Source of the DNA: JBDUDK01 sp040002995
Lineage (GTDB): Bacteria; Actinomycetota; Acidimicrobiia; Acidimicrobiales; Ilumatobacteraceae
Direction: 5' to 3'
Assembly: GCA_040002995.1 (NCBI GenBank)
Contig: JBDUDK010000135.1
Coordinates: forward strand, 1 to 14,551
Length of the DNA: 14,551 nt
Program-made: the position numbers and the translations under genes
Notes under the pieces: generated by a model
The model's input: only the letters and a program-made list of their open reading frames with translations
Database searches by the model: none
What the model was told of the DNA's origin: nothing
Shown: positions 8,465 to 14,227 of the stretch, piece after piece
How positions within the stretch are numbered: position 1 is the first letter of the stretch
Layout: each line of letters starts with the position of its first letter

Positions 8465-8925
8465 GCCGGGTTGTTGATCGGTCGTGGCTCCCCCGACTGG
8501 AGGTCGCGGGCCACCTCACCCGAAATCTTGTGGATTCGAGCGCCGACTGATCGTGCGGGTCTATAGCGGAATCGGTCGGGGTACATCGGAGGGAGCAGAT
8601 GGTGCGGTTCGTTCCACCCTGACGCCCTCTCCCCAGAAGGCGGGATGGTTCCTTCTGCACCGTCTGCGTCGCGTCAACTGCGGTCCGCTGTCGTCTGTGC
8701 CCTCGCAACCGCGAAAAGGGGTCAAGGGGACCCTCGGTCGGGCCGATGATCCATATGGACCACTCCCTCAGATGGACCAGTCAGGTGCCCTGGTGAAGTG
8801 GAGCGACACGGCCCCCGGCGATCACGCCCGGGGGCCGTTCCAAATTTCACGGCAACGGTCGCGGAGCCGGGCCCCCAAAGGACGGCCCCGTGGGCCAGCT
8901 CCAGGACGAACGATAAGTCCCGCCG
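8465..8925. other. Gene-free stretch with hairpins and short repeats
   Basis: A 461-nt gap with no convincing gene on either strand; the open frames through it are Arg-, Ser- and Pro-rich shadows. It should hold the promoter of the 8060-8464 gene at its left end and the 3' end of the 8926-9621 transcript at its right. It contains the 10-bp palindrome TCCATATGGA at 8750-8759, an overlapping direct repeat ATGGACCA at 8755-8762 and 8772-8779, a strong 11-bp hairpin at 8808-8838, and a short GGCCC/GGGCC hairpin at 8884-8896. Confidence 0.5.
8808..8838 (-). terminator. Strong GC hairpin, probable terminator of the secreted-protein gene
   Basis: Perfect 11-bp inverted repeat: ACGGCCCCCGG at 8808-8818 and its complement at 8828-8838, with a 9-nt loop. 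It lies 88 nt after the stop of the leftward gene 8926-9621, with a second short hairpin (8884-8896) between. There is no T-tract on either side, which is common for terminator-like hairpins in GC-rich actinomycetes. No rightward gene ends near it. Function is inferred from structure and position only. Confidence 0.5.
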
Positions 8926-9621
8926 TCAGTCCTCACGTCCGTGCGTCGTCGACGTTTTGGAAGACGGCGGCGGCAGCGCTGCCCGGCATTGGCCCCAGTG
9001 CAGCAAGAAGTAGAGCCAGTTTGCACATTGCGCCGGGTCGAAAAGCGTCGCGGACGCTGTGGTGGTGGTCGTCACGTTGATCGGCTGCACGGTGGTTGCC
9101 GTCGTCGTGGGAAGCTGAGACGTCGGCGAGCTGCTCGGCGCGTTGGTAGCGGGCGGCGGGCTGCCCGCAGAGGTCGTCACGGTCGGACTTTGGTTCGTCG
9201 TTGGCGCCGTCAATTCATTGGTGACTGACGGTGGATCGACGGTGCCGGGGTTAGCAGAATGTGGAGTAGTCGTACGCGTGGGACCTGATCGCACGGGCGC
9301 GGTGGACGCCGTCGCCAGCGGCACCGAAGTGGTCGACGTCACGAGGTCACTCGTGGTCGGTTCTTCGGTCTCGTCAACCGCGACCGTTGTTTCGGGGTCA
9401 GGCGTGTTCGGTTCCGCCGTCACAGACGTGGCTCCCGAAGGGAGACGAACGCCCCCCGCGGTTTGTCCGACCGAACCCACTTCGGCCTGCACGGCGACCG
9501 CGCTTACGAGCAGGCAGGCCCCAAAAGCGCAAGCCAGCCGGCCCGAGCGCGGGGCACGCGGAGGTCGACCGCGCTCGTCGGCGCTGGGCGGACCCCACGG
9601 TTCTTCGCGTGACGGCGGCAT
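8926..9621 (-). CDS. Secreted Thr/Ser/Pro-rich protein of unknown function
   Basis: 231 aa. Residues 1-28 are polar and Arg-rich. Residues 29-45 (LACAFGACLLVSAVAV) form a hydrophobic core and A44-x-A46 style residues give a plausible signal-peptidase site after A46, so it is exported or N-terminally anchored. Residues about 60-190 are low complexity, rich in Thr, Ser, Pro, Val and Ala with runs such as TTTTT, resembling the wall-spanning, probably glycosylated linkers of actinobacterial surface proteins. The C-terminal 40 residues are different: FDPAQCANWLYFLLHWGQC has two Cys (C199 and C212), possibly a disulfide, in an aromatic helix. GAGG sits 3 nt before the ATG. It stands alone; no sortase motif is seen. 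The family is not recognised. Confidence 0.65.
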   Translation of the reverse strand: MPPSREEPWGPPSADERGRPPRAPRSGRLACAFGACLLVSAVAVQAEVGSVGQTAGGVRLPSGATSVTAEPNTPDPETTVAVDETEEPTTSDLVTSTTSVPLATASTAPVRSGPTRTTTPHSANPGTVDPPSVTNELTAPTTNQSPTVTTSAGSPPPATNAPSSSPTSQLPTTTATTVQPINVTTTTTASATLFDPAQCANWLYFLLHWGQCRAALPPPSSKTSTTHGRED

Positions 9622-9822
9622 AGGCCTCAGCGCGGCGCGCCCACCGGGTTCATCCGCCTTCTATCGGCTTTTGCTGGCGCGCTCCGTAGCCCTTACCTGC
9701 GTTCGTGGGTGAAAACGGGATGCGCGTGTTTCGGGGGCCAACCCTCTATCAGGCCAAGAAAGCAATCTTTAAAGTTCGGTTAACCAGCTCGTGAATTTCG
9801 GCGGCGTGAAAGGCGGAGACCG

Positions 9823-10284
9823 ATGGAACACGATCGTACGTTGATTGACGTAGCGCGGCGGGCGGCCGGGGCGCTCGGGCTCGCCGCTATCGCGCTGATT
9901 CATCTTCTCGATCTCGACTCGAAGTGGCACGAAACGAAGTATCAGTTCGTCCTCTTCGTTGTCCTCATCGTGGCTTCAATAGTCGGTGCGGCGATGCTCC
10001 TCGGACGCCACGCGAAGCAGGGTTGGTGGCTCGCGATCGGGTGCTCAGCGGCGACGCTGCTCGCGTATGTCCTGAGCCGCACAACGGGGTTGCCTTCCGC
10101 GAGCGACGACATCGGCAACTGGCTCGAATCCCTCGGACTGGCGTCGTTGTTCGCGGAAGGTGCGGTGTTGCTTTTGAGTGGCTACGTGGTCCTCGAGCCC
10201 GTCGTTTTGCGGATACAGGCCTCCAATGCAGCGATGCAGGCGCTCGATCTCAGAGACGGTGCTGCTGAGCTGGTTGCCGGCTGA
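9823..10284 (+). CDS. Four-helix integral membrane protein of unknown function
   Basis: 153 aa. AGGCGGAG ends 4 nt before the ATG and supports the start. Predicted helices lie at about residues 12-30 (GALGLAAIALIHLLDL), 42-62 (FVLFVVLIVASIVGAAMLL), 67-87 (GWWLAIGCSAATLLAYVL) and 105-127 (LGLASLFAEGAVLLLSGYVVL). Loop 3 contains the polar stretch SRTTGLPSASDDIGNW. Proteins with an IHLLD helix 1 and a YVLSRTTGLP...DDIGNW loop are, from memory, common uncharacterised membrane proteins in actinomycetes; some annotations simply say hypothetical. It has no known catalytic motif. The stop codon lies inside a palindrome shared with the convergent STAS gene. Confidence 0.82.
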   Translation: MEHDRTLIDVARRAAGALGLAAIALIHLLDLDSKWHETKYQFVLFVVLIVASIVGAAMLLGRHAKQGWWLAIGCSAATLLAYVLSRTTGLPSASDDIGNWLESLGLASLFAEGAVLLLSGYVVLEPVVLRIQASNAAMQALDLRDGAAELVAG

Positions 10285-10304
10285 CGCCTCCGCGTCGGGC
10301 GTCA
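10282..10304. terminator. Palindrome containing both convergent stop codons
   Basis: TGACGCC at 10282-10288 pairs with GGCGTCA at 10298-10304, a perfect 7-bp stem with a 9-nt loop. The left TGA is the stop of the rightward membrane-protein gene, and the complement of the right TCA is the stop of the leftward STAS gene. The only DNA between the two genes is this loop and part of the stem. A bidirectional terminator role is the natural reading, though the stem is short and has no T-tract. Confidence 0.45.
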
Positions 10305-10640
10305 AGCAGCAGTGGCGACGCCGCACAGACCCAGGACGCGCACAGCGCTCGTCGAGGGAGCGCGCAGTGTCAACGATCGTGATCGCTTCGCGAGGATCGT
10401 GCGCGCCCGGACCAGGACTCCGATCGTCGAGGCGTCCATAAAGTCCACGGCGCTCAAGTCGACGACAACATCAGCATCGTCGAACTCGATCGCCCGAGCC
10501 ACGGTCTCCCACAACCCAGGCAATGTGAAGATGTCGTGCTCACCCCGAAGCCAGACGACACTGCCGACAGTGTCGTAGTTCGGCAACGCCATCGGAGGTT
10601 TTTCGGGCGCAGACACGGACGGAAGCTCGACAAGAGCCAT
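10302..10640 (-). CDS. STAS-domain anti-sigma-factor antagonist (SpoIIAA/RsbV type)
   Basis: 112 aa from ATG 10640, chosen because AGGAGA lies 5 nt upstream (10651-10646); the frame continues 18 codons further up without such a site. A 25-residue N-terminal tail precedes the STAS fold: SVVWLRGEHDIFTLPGLWE (residues about 27-45), VVVDLSAVDFMDASTIGVL (58-75), and a C-terminal strand and helix. S71 in DASTIGVL is the position phosphorylated by the partner kinase in SpoIIAA/RsbV proteins. Unphosphorylated antagonists bind an anti-sigma factor/kinase and free a stress sigma factor. The partner kinase and sigma gene are not in this window. CGLCGV-like residues near the end are usual variation. Stand-alone STAS genes of this type are numerous in soil actinomycetes. 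Confidence 0.9.
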   Translation of the reverse strand: MALVELPSVSAPEKPPMALPNYDTVGSVVWLRGEHDIFTLPGLWETVARAIEFDDADVVVDLSAVDFMDASTIGVLVRARTILAKRSRSLTLRAPSTSAVRVLGLCGVATAA

Positions 10641-10865
10641 TGCAATCTCCTGGCATTCGGCGTTGCGGTGACGCGCTGCCAGGGTCCGGAGCATCGCTCC
10701 CGAGCCAACCGATGTTGGCCCGACACGTCAGGGGTTCTCGTCGTGTCGTTGCCGACGGTACACCCGTACCGCGGTCCGCGGTTGGTTTGGTCCCTGTAAG
10801 GGGTAAGCGGACGCCCAAATTTGCGGTGGGTTGGGGTCGATCGCGGCGCCCAACGGGTACTGAAC
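10641..10865. other. Intergenic region upstream of the STAS gene
   Basis: With the RNA element that follows, this belongs to a 433-nt protein-gene-free gap (10641-11073). It should hold the leftward STAS promoter and the start of the RNA transcript. Visible structure: a hairpin CGGTAC-ACCC-GTACCG at 10756-10771; an overlapping tandem heptamer CCGCGGT at 10769-10775 and 10776-10782; and an inverted repeat GTTGGG/CCCAAC at 10830-10835 and 10849-10854, just ahead of the RNA. I see no convincing gene. Confidence 0.45.
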
Positions 10866-11051
10866 GCGAGACGGCCCCCAGTTGGAGTGGGGGCCGTCTC
10901 TAAGCGTGATGTGGCCAGCGGGTAGAAGCCATCACGCCTGGTCGAAGTGTGGGCTCTCCCCCCGCCGTTGCGCTACGGGACTGGCCCCCCGCCAGGTAAT
11001 ACCTCGGCAAACTTCGCCGCGGTTATGGCCACCGCGACCACAAACCGAGGT
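10866..11051 (+). ncRNA. Candidate structured RNA, copy 1
   Basis: Three structured parts. First, a perfect 13-bp hairpin 10868-10880/10888-10900 with loop GTTGGAG. Second, a stem GCGTGA...TCACGC (10904-10909/10932-10937) with inner TGGC/GCCA, enclosing CAGCGGGTAGAA. Third, a single-stranded-looking block GCTACGGGACTGGCCCCCC at 10972-10990, followed by a long-range stem ACCTCGG/CCGAGGT (11001-11007/11045-11051) with an inner CGCGGT/ACCGCG hairpin (11018-11023/11031-11036). The same order and loop sequences recur at 14228-14398 with different stem bases, so structure is conserved while sequence changes. The block end is 83 nt before the next gene's ATG. The strand is inferred from purine-rich loops and the downstream genes. 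The raiA motif is a candidate family from memory; it could also be an undescribed RNA. Confidence 0.6.
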
Positions 11052-11073
11052 CGCCGATGCCTACCGTGCGGCC

Positions 11074-11388
11074 ATGTCCATTTGCCTGTCTCCGCGCTGC
11101 GACGGCGCGGTCATTGTCGAGACGCTCACCGATGGCCACTGCGACCAATGCGGCCTTCATCACCGACGCCGCACCGGGGGCGCCAAGTGGGATCTGATTG
11201 TTGGACCGGTGGTCGTGACGCTTTCTGGGGCGACGGCCAGAACGCGCACAGCTCCTGGGTACGAGGAACGAATCGACGCGGACGCAGTGGCGTTCAAGGA
11301 CAAGCTCACGATTGACCTCACGCGGGGCGCCGCGAGGTTCGTCACGACCTTGCCGGCCACAAGGCTCGTGCGCATCGTCGCTCGCTAG
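11074..11388 (+). CDS. Small Cys-rich protein, zinc-ribbon-like N-terminus
   Basis: 104 aa from ATG 11074. C4, C9, C23 and C26 (ICLSPRC, then GHCDQCGLH) form two knuckle-like pairs, with H22 and H29 close by, so a bound zinc is plausible. The rest (about residues 36-104) alternates strands and turns: WDLIVGPVVVTLSG, an acidic DADAVAFKDKLTIDL, and RFVTTLPATRLVRIVAR. It is less Arg/Pro-rich than overlapping frames, including an in-frame extension to 10882 that would run through the RNA element and that I reject. There is no clear Shine-Dalgarno sequence, and a hairpin (11001-11051) ends 22 nt before the ATG. The gene converges on the flavoprotein gene. Family and function unknown; it may not be a real gene. 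Confidence 0.5.
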   Translation: MSICLSPRCDGAVIVETLTDGHCDQCGLHHRRRTGGAKWDLIVGPVVVTLSGATARTRTAPGYEERIDADAVAFKDKLTIDLTRGAARFVTTLPATRLVRIVAR

Positions 11389-11428
11389 ACATTGAGGCGG
11401 ACGGTGCGGCGCGGGGCCCCGGGGAAGC

Positions 11429-11454
11429 CGGGCGGGTGGACGTCGCACCGCCCG
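11429..11454. terminator. Hairpin between convergent genes, probable bidirectional terminator
   Basis: CGGGC-(G)-GGTG at 11429-11438 pairs with CACC-GCCCG at 11446-11454, nine base pairs with one bulged G and a 7-nt loop. It sits between the stop of the rightward small protein (11388) and the stop of the leftward flavoprotein (11500), where a shared terminator is expected. No T-tract follows on either strand. Confidence 0.5.
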
Positions 11455-11499
11455 CTCCTGTACCACTACCCCGCTCCGCCGGTGGCAAACCCGTAACGG

Positions 11500-13248
11500 T
11501 CACTCGAGAAGACGGTGCGCGAGTTCGACGTCCCACGGACGAGCCAGCCAACCCTCGAGGTCGGCGGGAACCTCGCGGACCCCTTCGGCCTCCGTGGGGA
11601 GTAGCGCCTGGTCCGCATCGAGCCCCGTGCGGAGGTTCACGCGAAACTCCGGATCGAGGTCGGGGAAGTCGGACCGGTTGTGGCAGCCGCGGGTCTCCTG
11701 GCGGGCCAGCGCGCCGCGCAGCGTGGCTTCCGCGAGCACGATGCCGGCGCGCAGGTCGAGCACTTGCGCGAGGTCGGTCCAGCCCTCCTCGCTCGGGCGG
11801 ACGTCGATGTCGGCGATCGCGCCGCGTACCCCGTCGAGGCGGCGCAGCCCCGTCAGCAGCGATGGCTCGCTGCGCACGACGCCGCCGTGCTCCCACATGA
11901 CGTCGCGCACCTCGCGTTGCGCGGCCCGAGCCAGTTCGGTGCCGTTGTGCACGAGTCCGTCGAGCGCGTCCGACGCATCTCGGATCGCCGCTCGGGGGTG
12001 AATGCCGACGTCGCTGCTCTGGGCCCAGGCGGCTGCCGCGGTGCCGACACGACGTCCATACACGATGGTCTCGGTCAGTGAGTTGCCGCCCAGGCGGTTG
12101 GCCCCGTGCAAACCCGACGCACACTCGCCCGCCGCGAACAAACCGTTCACGTCGGTGGCGTGCGTCTCGGGATCAACCACCAAACCACCCATCGTGTAGT
12201 GCGCGGTGGGTGCCACCTCCATCGGCGTCGTCGAGATGTCAAGCAGCTGGTATTCGATGAACTGGCGGTACATCCGAGGCAAACGCTCGAGTATGAAGTC
12301 CTTGCCCCGATGGGAGATGTCGAGAAAGACGCCACCATGCGGGCCGCCGCGACCCTCGATGATCTCGGTGTAGTTCGCGAGTGCGACGCGGTCGCGCGTC
12401 GACAGCTCCATTCGGTGAGGGTCGTAGCGCTCCATGAACCGCTCGCCCTCAGAGTTCAGCAGCCGACCGCCCTCCCCTCGTACGGCCTCGGTCACCAGCG
12501 TTCCCGCGGCTTCCTCCGGGGCCACCATCCCAGTGGGATGGAACTGCACGAGCTCGAGGTCTTGGACGCGGGCCCCGGCCGCGAGGCCGAGGTGGATGCC
12601 GTCACCAAAGTTCTCGTCGGCCCGCGACGACGAGCGGCGCCACAGCCGCGTGTGGCCGCCTCCGCACAGCACAACCGCGCTCGCGAGCAACGCGGTACGG
12701 GCACCACTGTGGAGATCGAATGCGAGAGCACCGAAGCAGTTGCCGTCGGCCACGAGCAGCTCGGAGATGTACTGATCGTCGAGCACGGGAATGCCGAGCT
12801 GGTCGACGCGTCGGGCGAGCGTCGTGACCACCGCGCGACCCGTCCAATCGCCGGCAAAGCAGGTGCGACGCCACCGGTGGGCGCCAAAGAAGCGCTGATC
12901 CAGCGCACCGTCGGCGGTGCGGGCGAAAGGGCAGCCCCATTCGACGAGCTCATTGATCGCGGCGGGCGCCTCGCGTGCGACGACCTCGACAACCCGTGGG
13001 TCGCCGAGCAGATAGCCCTCTCGCATGGTGTCGGCAAAGTGCTGCTGCCAACAATCCTCAGGATCGCGGGTGCCGAGAGCGGCATTGATGCCGCCGGAGG
13101 CCAGCACGGTGTGTGCGTCGAGGCGTGGCCGCTTGCTCACGATCAACACCTCGCAACCCTCCTGATGGGCGGCGATCGCGGCGCGCATGCCGGCCCCGCC
13201 TGCGCCAACAACGAGTACGTCGACCGGATGTGTGCGCAGGTCCTTCAC
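11500..13248 (-). CDS. Succinate dehydrogenase/fumarate reductase-type flavoprotein, stand-alone
   Basis: 582 aa from GTG 13248, with GGAGG 6 nt upstream. Residues 10-40 hold the FAD-binding Rossmann motif VGAGGAG. AHTVLASGGINAALG (45-59) carries H46, the position of the covalent FAD link in SdhA/FrdA. Catalytic-site matches are FHPTG (H237, T239), TEAVRGEGG, TRDRVALA (R285), TAHYTMGG (H350) and HGANRLGGNSLTE (R385). The C-terminal domain has RQETRGCHNRSDFPD, typical of the family's helical tail. The enzyme should oxidise succinate or reduce fumarate. No iron-sulfur or membrane-anchor subunit gene is adjacent: the amidase is upstream and a convergent small gene is downstream. L-aspartate oxidase (NadB) is the main alternative, but His at 46 and the LGGNSLTETIVYGRR end of the site favour the SdhA/FrdA side. 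The electron partner is unknown. Confidence 0.86.
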   Translation of the reverse strand: MKDLRTHPVDVLVVGAGGAGMRAAIAAHQEGCEVLIVSKRPRLDAHTVLASGGINAALGTRDPEDCWQQHFADTMREGYLLGDPRVVEVVAREAPAAINELVEWGCPFARTADGALDQRFFGAHRWRRTCFAGDWTGRAVVTTLARRVDQLGIPVLDDQYISELLVADGNCFGALAFDLHSGARTALLASAVVLCGGGHTRLWRRSSSRADENFGDGIHLGLAAGARVQDLELVQFHPTGMVAPEEAAGTLVTEAVRGEGGRLLNSEGERFMERYDPHRMELSTRDRVALANYTEIIEGRGGPHGGVFLDISHRGKDFILERLPRMYRQFIEYQLLDISTTPMEVAPTAHYTMGGLVVDPETHATDVNGLFAAGECASGLHGANRLGGNSLTETIVYGRRVGTAAAAWAQSSDVGIHPRAAIRDASDALDGLVHNGTELARAAQREVRDVMWEHGGVVRSEPSLLTGLRRLDGVRGAIADIDVRPSEEGWTDLAQVLDLRAGIVLAEATLRGALARQETRGCHNRSDFPDLDPEFRVNLRTGLDADQALLPTEAEGVREVPADLEGWLARPWDVELAHRLLE

Positions 13249-13308
13249 CGGTGCCCTCCATCATCGACCGTGATCCAACGTCCGCCGTTTCTTCGTTCAC
13301 GCCATGGG

Positions 13309-13325
13309 TTGACCGGCACGGTCAA
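13309..13325 (-). terminator. Short hairpin over the amidase stop codon
   Basis: TTGACCG (13309-13315) and CGGTCAA (13319-13325) form a perfect 7-bp stem with a 3-nt loop. On the minus strand the amidase TGA (13324-13322) lies inside the first arm, as in the palindrome at 10282-10304. It could terminate the amidase transcript before the flavoprotein gene 60 nt on, or merely attenuate it. No T-tract. Confidence 0.35.
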
Positions 13326-14086
13326 GGCGCCAGCACCTTCCACGTCGCGGGGTCGACGATCCCTGTGGGGCCTCGTCCGTGCGCGGCTTGGAACGCTCTC
13401 AACGACGCCACCGTCGCGTCATCCATCACACCGGTCGGCGCGATCCCGAGAAGACCCTGCACGACAAACACGCACTCGCCGTGGTCACCCGGCGCGATGA
13501 CGGCCTTTCTGCACGCGTCTTGCAGCTCCTTCATTGCCTCGAAATCAATGGCGCGTTGCACAACCGGAACGCCGCCCAGCGCCGAGGCGGCGGCGAGGAT
13601 CGCCGGTACCTGCGCGATCCGTGCCGGACCGGGACAGCTCCGGCCTTCCTTGTTCCAACCCTTGAACTGAGCATGAAACCCGAGTCCGCCCGATTTCGGA
13701 GAGCTGCACGCGTGTAGCGGAATGTTGTGCAGCACGAGTAGCTCGGCGAGCGCCTGCACCTGCGCATCAGACAGGGGATCCTGAGCGAAAGGCTGGTGCT
13801 CGTGGCCGGAGTCCTGGCAATCGAGGGAGATCGCGAACGCGTTCCCGGAAAATTGCATCAGGGCCTGTTGTTCTAGGGGGCAGTACTGCTCGAGCGTTCC
13901 GTCAAACGCGAGCTGGTAGTGCGGGTAGGCGGACGTGCCCGAACCGATGATGTCGTCGAACGTCGATGCGGTCGACTCGCGGTTGCCGTTGGTGTGGAAG
14001 ATCAACGTCGGCGTATCGGTGTTTCGCCGTCGATGCTTCGCCGACTCCGGCACGATCCGTTGAACGATGTTGAGCACGTCCACCAC
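13322..14086 (-). CDS. N-acetylmuramoyl-L-alanine amidase (Amidase_2/PGRP fold) with C-terminal peptidoglycan-binding domain
   Basis: 254 aa. Residues about 25-160 are a zinc amidase of the T7-lysozyme/PGRP fold: LIFHTNGN (H31), YPHYQLAFDG (54-63), GGLGFHAQFKGWNKEG (H138) and CPGP (C151). H31, H138 and C151 match the three zinc ligands; the residue before C151 is Ser, where many family members have Asp. Residues about 200-254 (VVQGLLGIAPTGVMDDATVA, then FQAAHGRGPTGIVDPATWKV) are a PG_binding_1 repeat. The enzyme cuts the bond between MurNAc and the stem peptide. No signal peptide is seen from the GTG at 14086, so it resembles an endolysin or a protein exported by another route. A GTG codon follows immediately as an alternative start. 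It is followed 73 nt later by the flavoprotein gene in the same direction. Confidence 0.88.
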   Translation of the reverse strand: MVDVLNIVQRIVPESAKHRRRNTDTPTLIFHTNGNRESTASTFDDIIGSGTSAYPHYQLAFDGTLEQYCPLEQQALMQFSGNAFAISLDCQDSGHEHQPFAQDPLSDAQVQALAELLVLHNIPLHACSSPKSGGLGFHAQFKGWNKEGRSCPGPARIAQVPAILAAASALGGVPVVQRAIDFEAMKELQDACRKAVIAPGDHGECVFVVQGLLGIAPTGVMDDATVASLRAFQAAHGRGPTGIVDPATWKVLAP

Positions 14087-14227
14087 CCCCCAACGCGGAC
14101 CGAAGTATGCCCGAGGGCTAAGGGTCGGTTACGAAACGACCTGCATCACCGACGCCGGGAGGGCACCATCCCCAGTGGACGATCCGGGTTCCGGGTTGGT
14201 TAACTCGGCTCGCGTATATGTCGTCCC
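14087..14227. other. Divergent intergenic region between amidase gene and RNA copy 2
   Basis: With RNA copy 2 this makes a 342-nt protein-gene-free gap. It should hold the leftward amidase promoter and the rightward promoter of the RNA/cyclase unit. The stretch GGGTTGGTTAACTCGG at 14193-14208, then TATATG at 14215-14220, is the only AT-rich core-promoter-like run I see for the rightward direction; its spacing (13 nt) is poor. A GGGTTGG also occurs at the matching distance before RNA copy 1 (10828). Confidence 0.35.

Noticed and set aside
8484..9080. 198-codon rightward frame across the 8465-8925 gap
   Set aside because: Composition is low complexity (Arg, Ser, Pro, Gly), it runs through a strong hairpin and overlaps the end of the exported-protein gene.
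9622..9720. Riboswitch-like leader (GGGCTACGG...AAAGCC) on the minus strand before the exported-protein gene, considered as c-di-GMP type
   Set aside because: Only a fragment resembles the c-di-GMP-I core; the 5' half of the aptamer and its closing stem are missing.
10882..11073. N-terminal extension of the small Cys-rich protein
   Set aside because: It would translate the structured RNA element, and its residues look random compared with the part after 11074.
11500..13248. L-aspartate oxidase (nadB) assignment
   Set aside because: The covalent-FAD His position and the LGGNSLTETIVYGRR segment fit the SdhA/FrdA group better, and no nadA or nadC is adjacent.
12106..13500. 464-codon rightward frame opposite the flavoprotein
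   Set aside because: It runs antisense through the catalytic core of a clear SdhA-type gene and on into the amidase gene; no recognisable domain.
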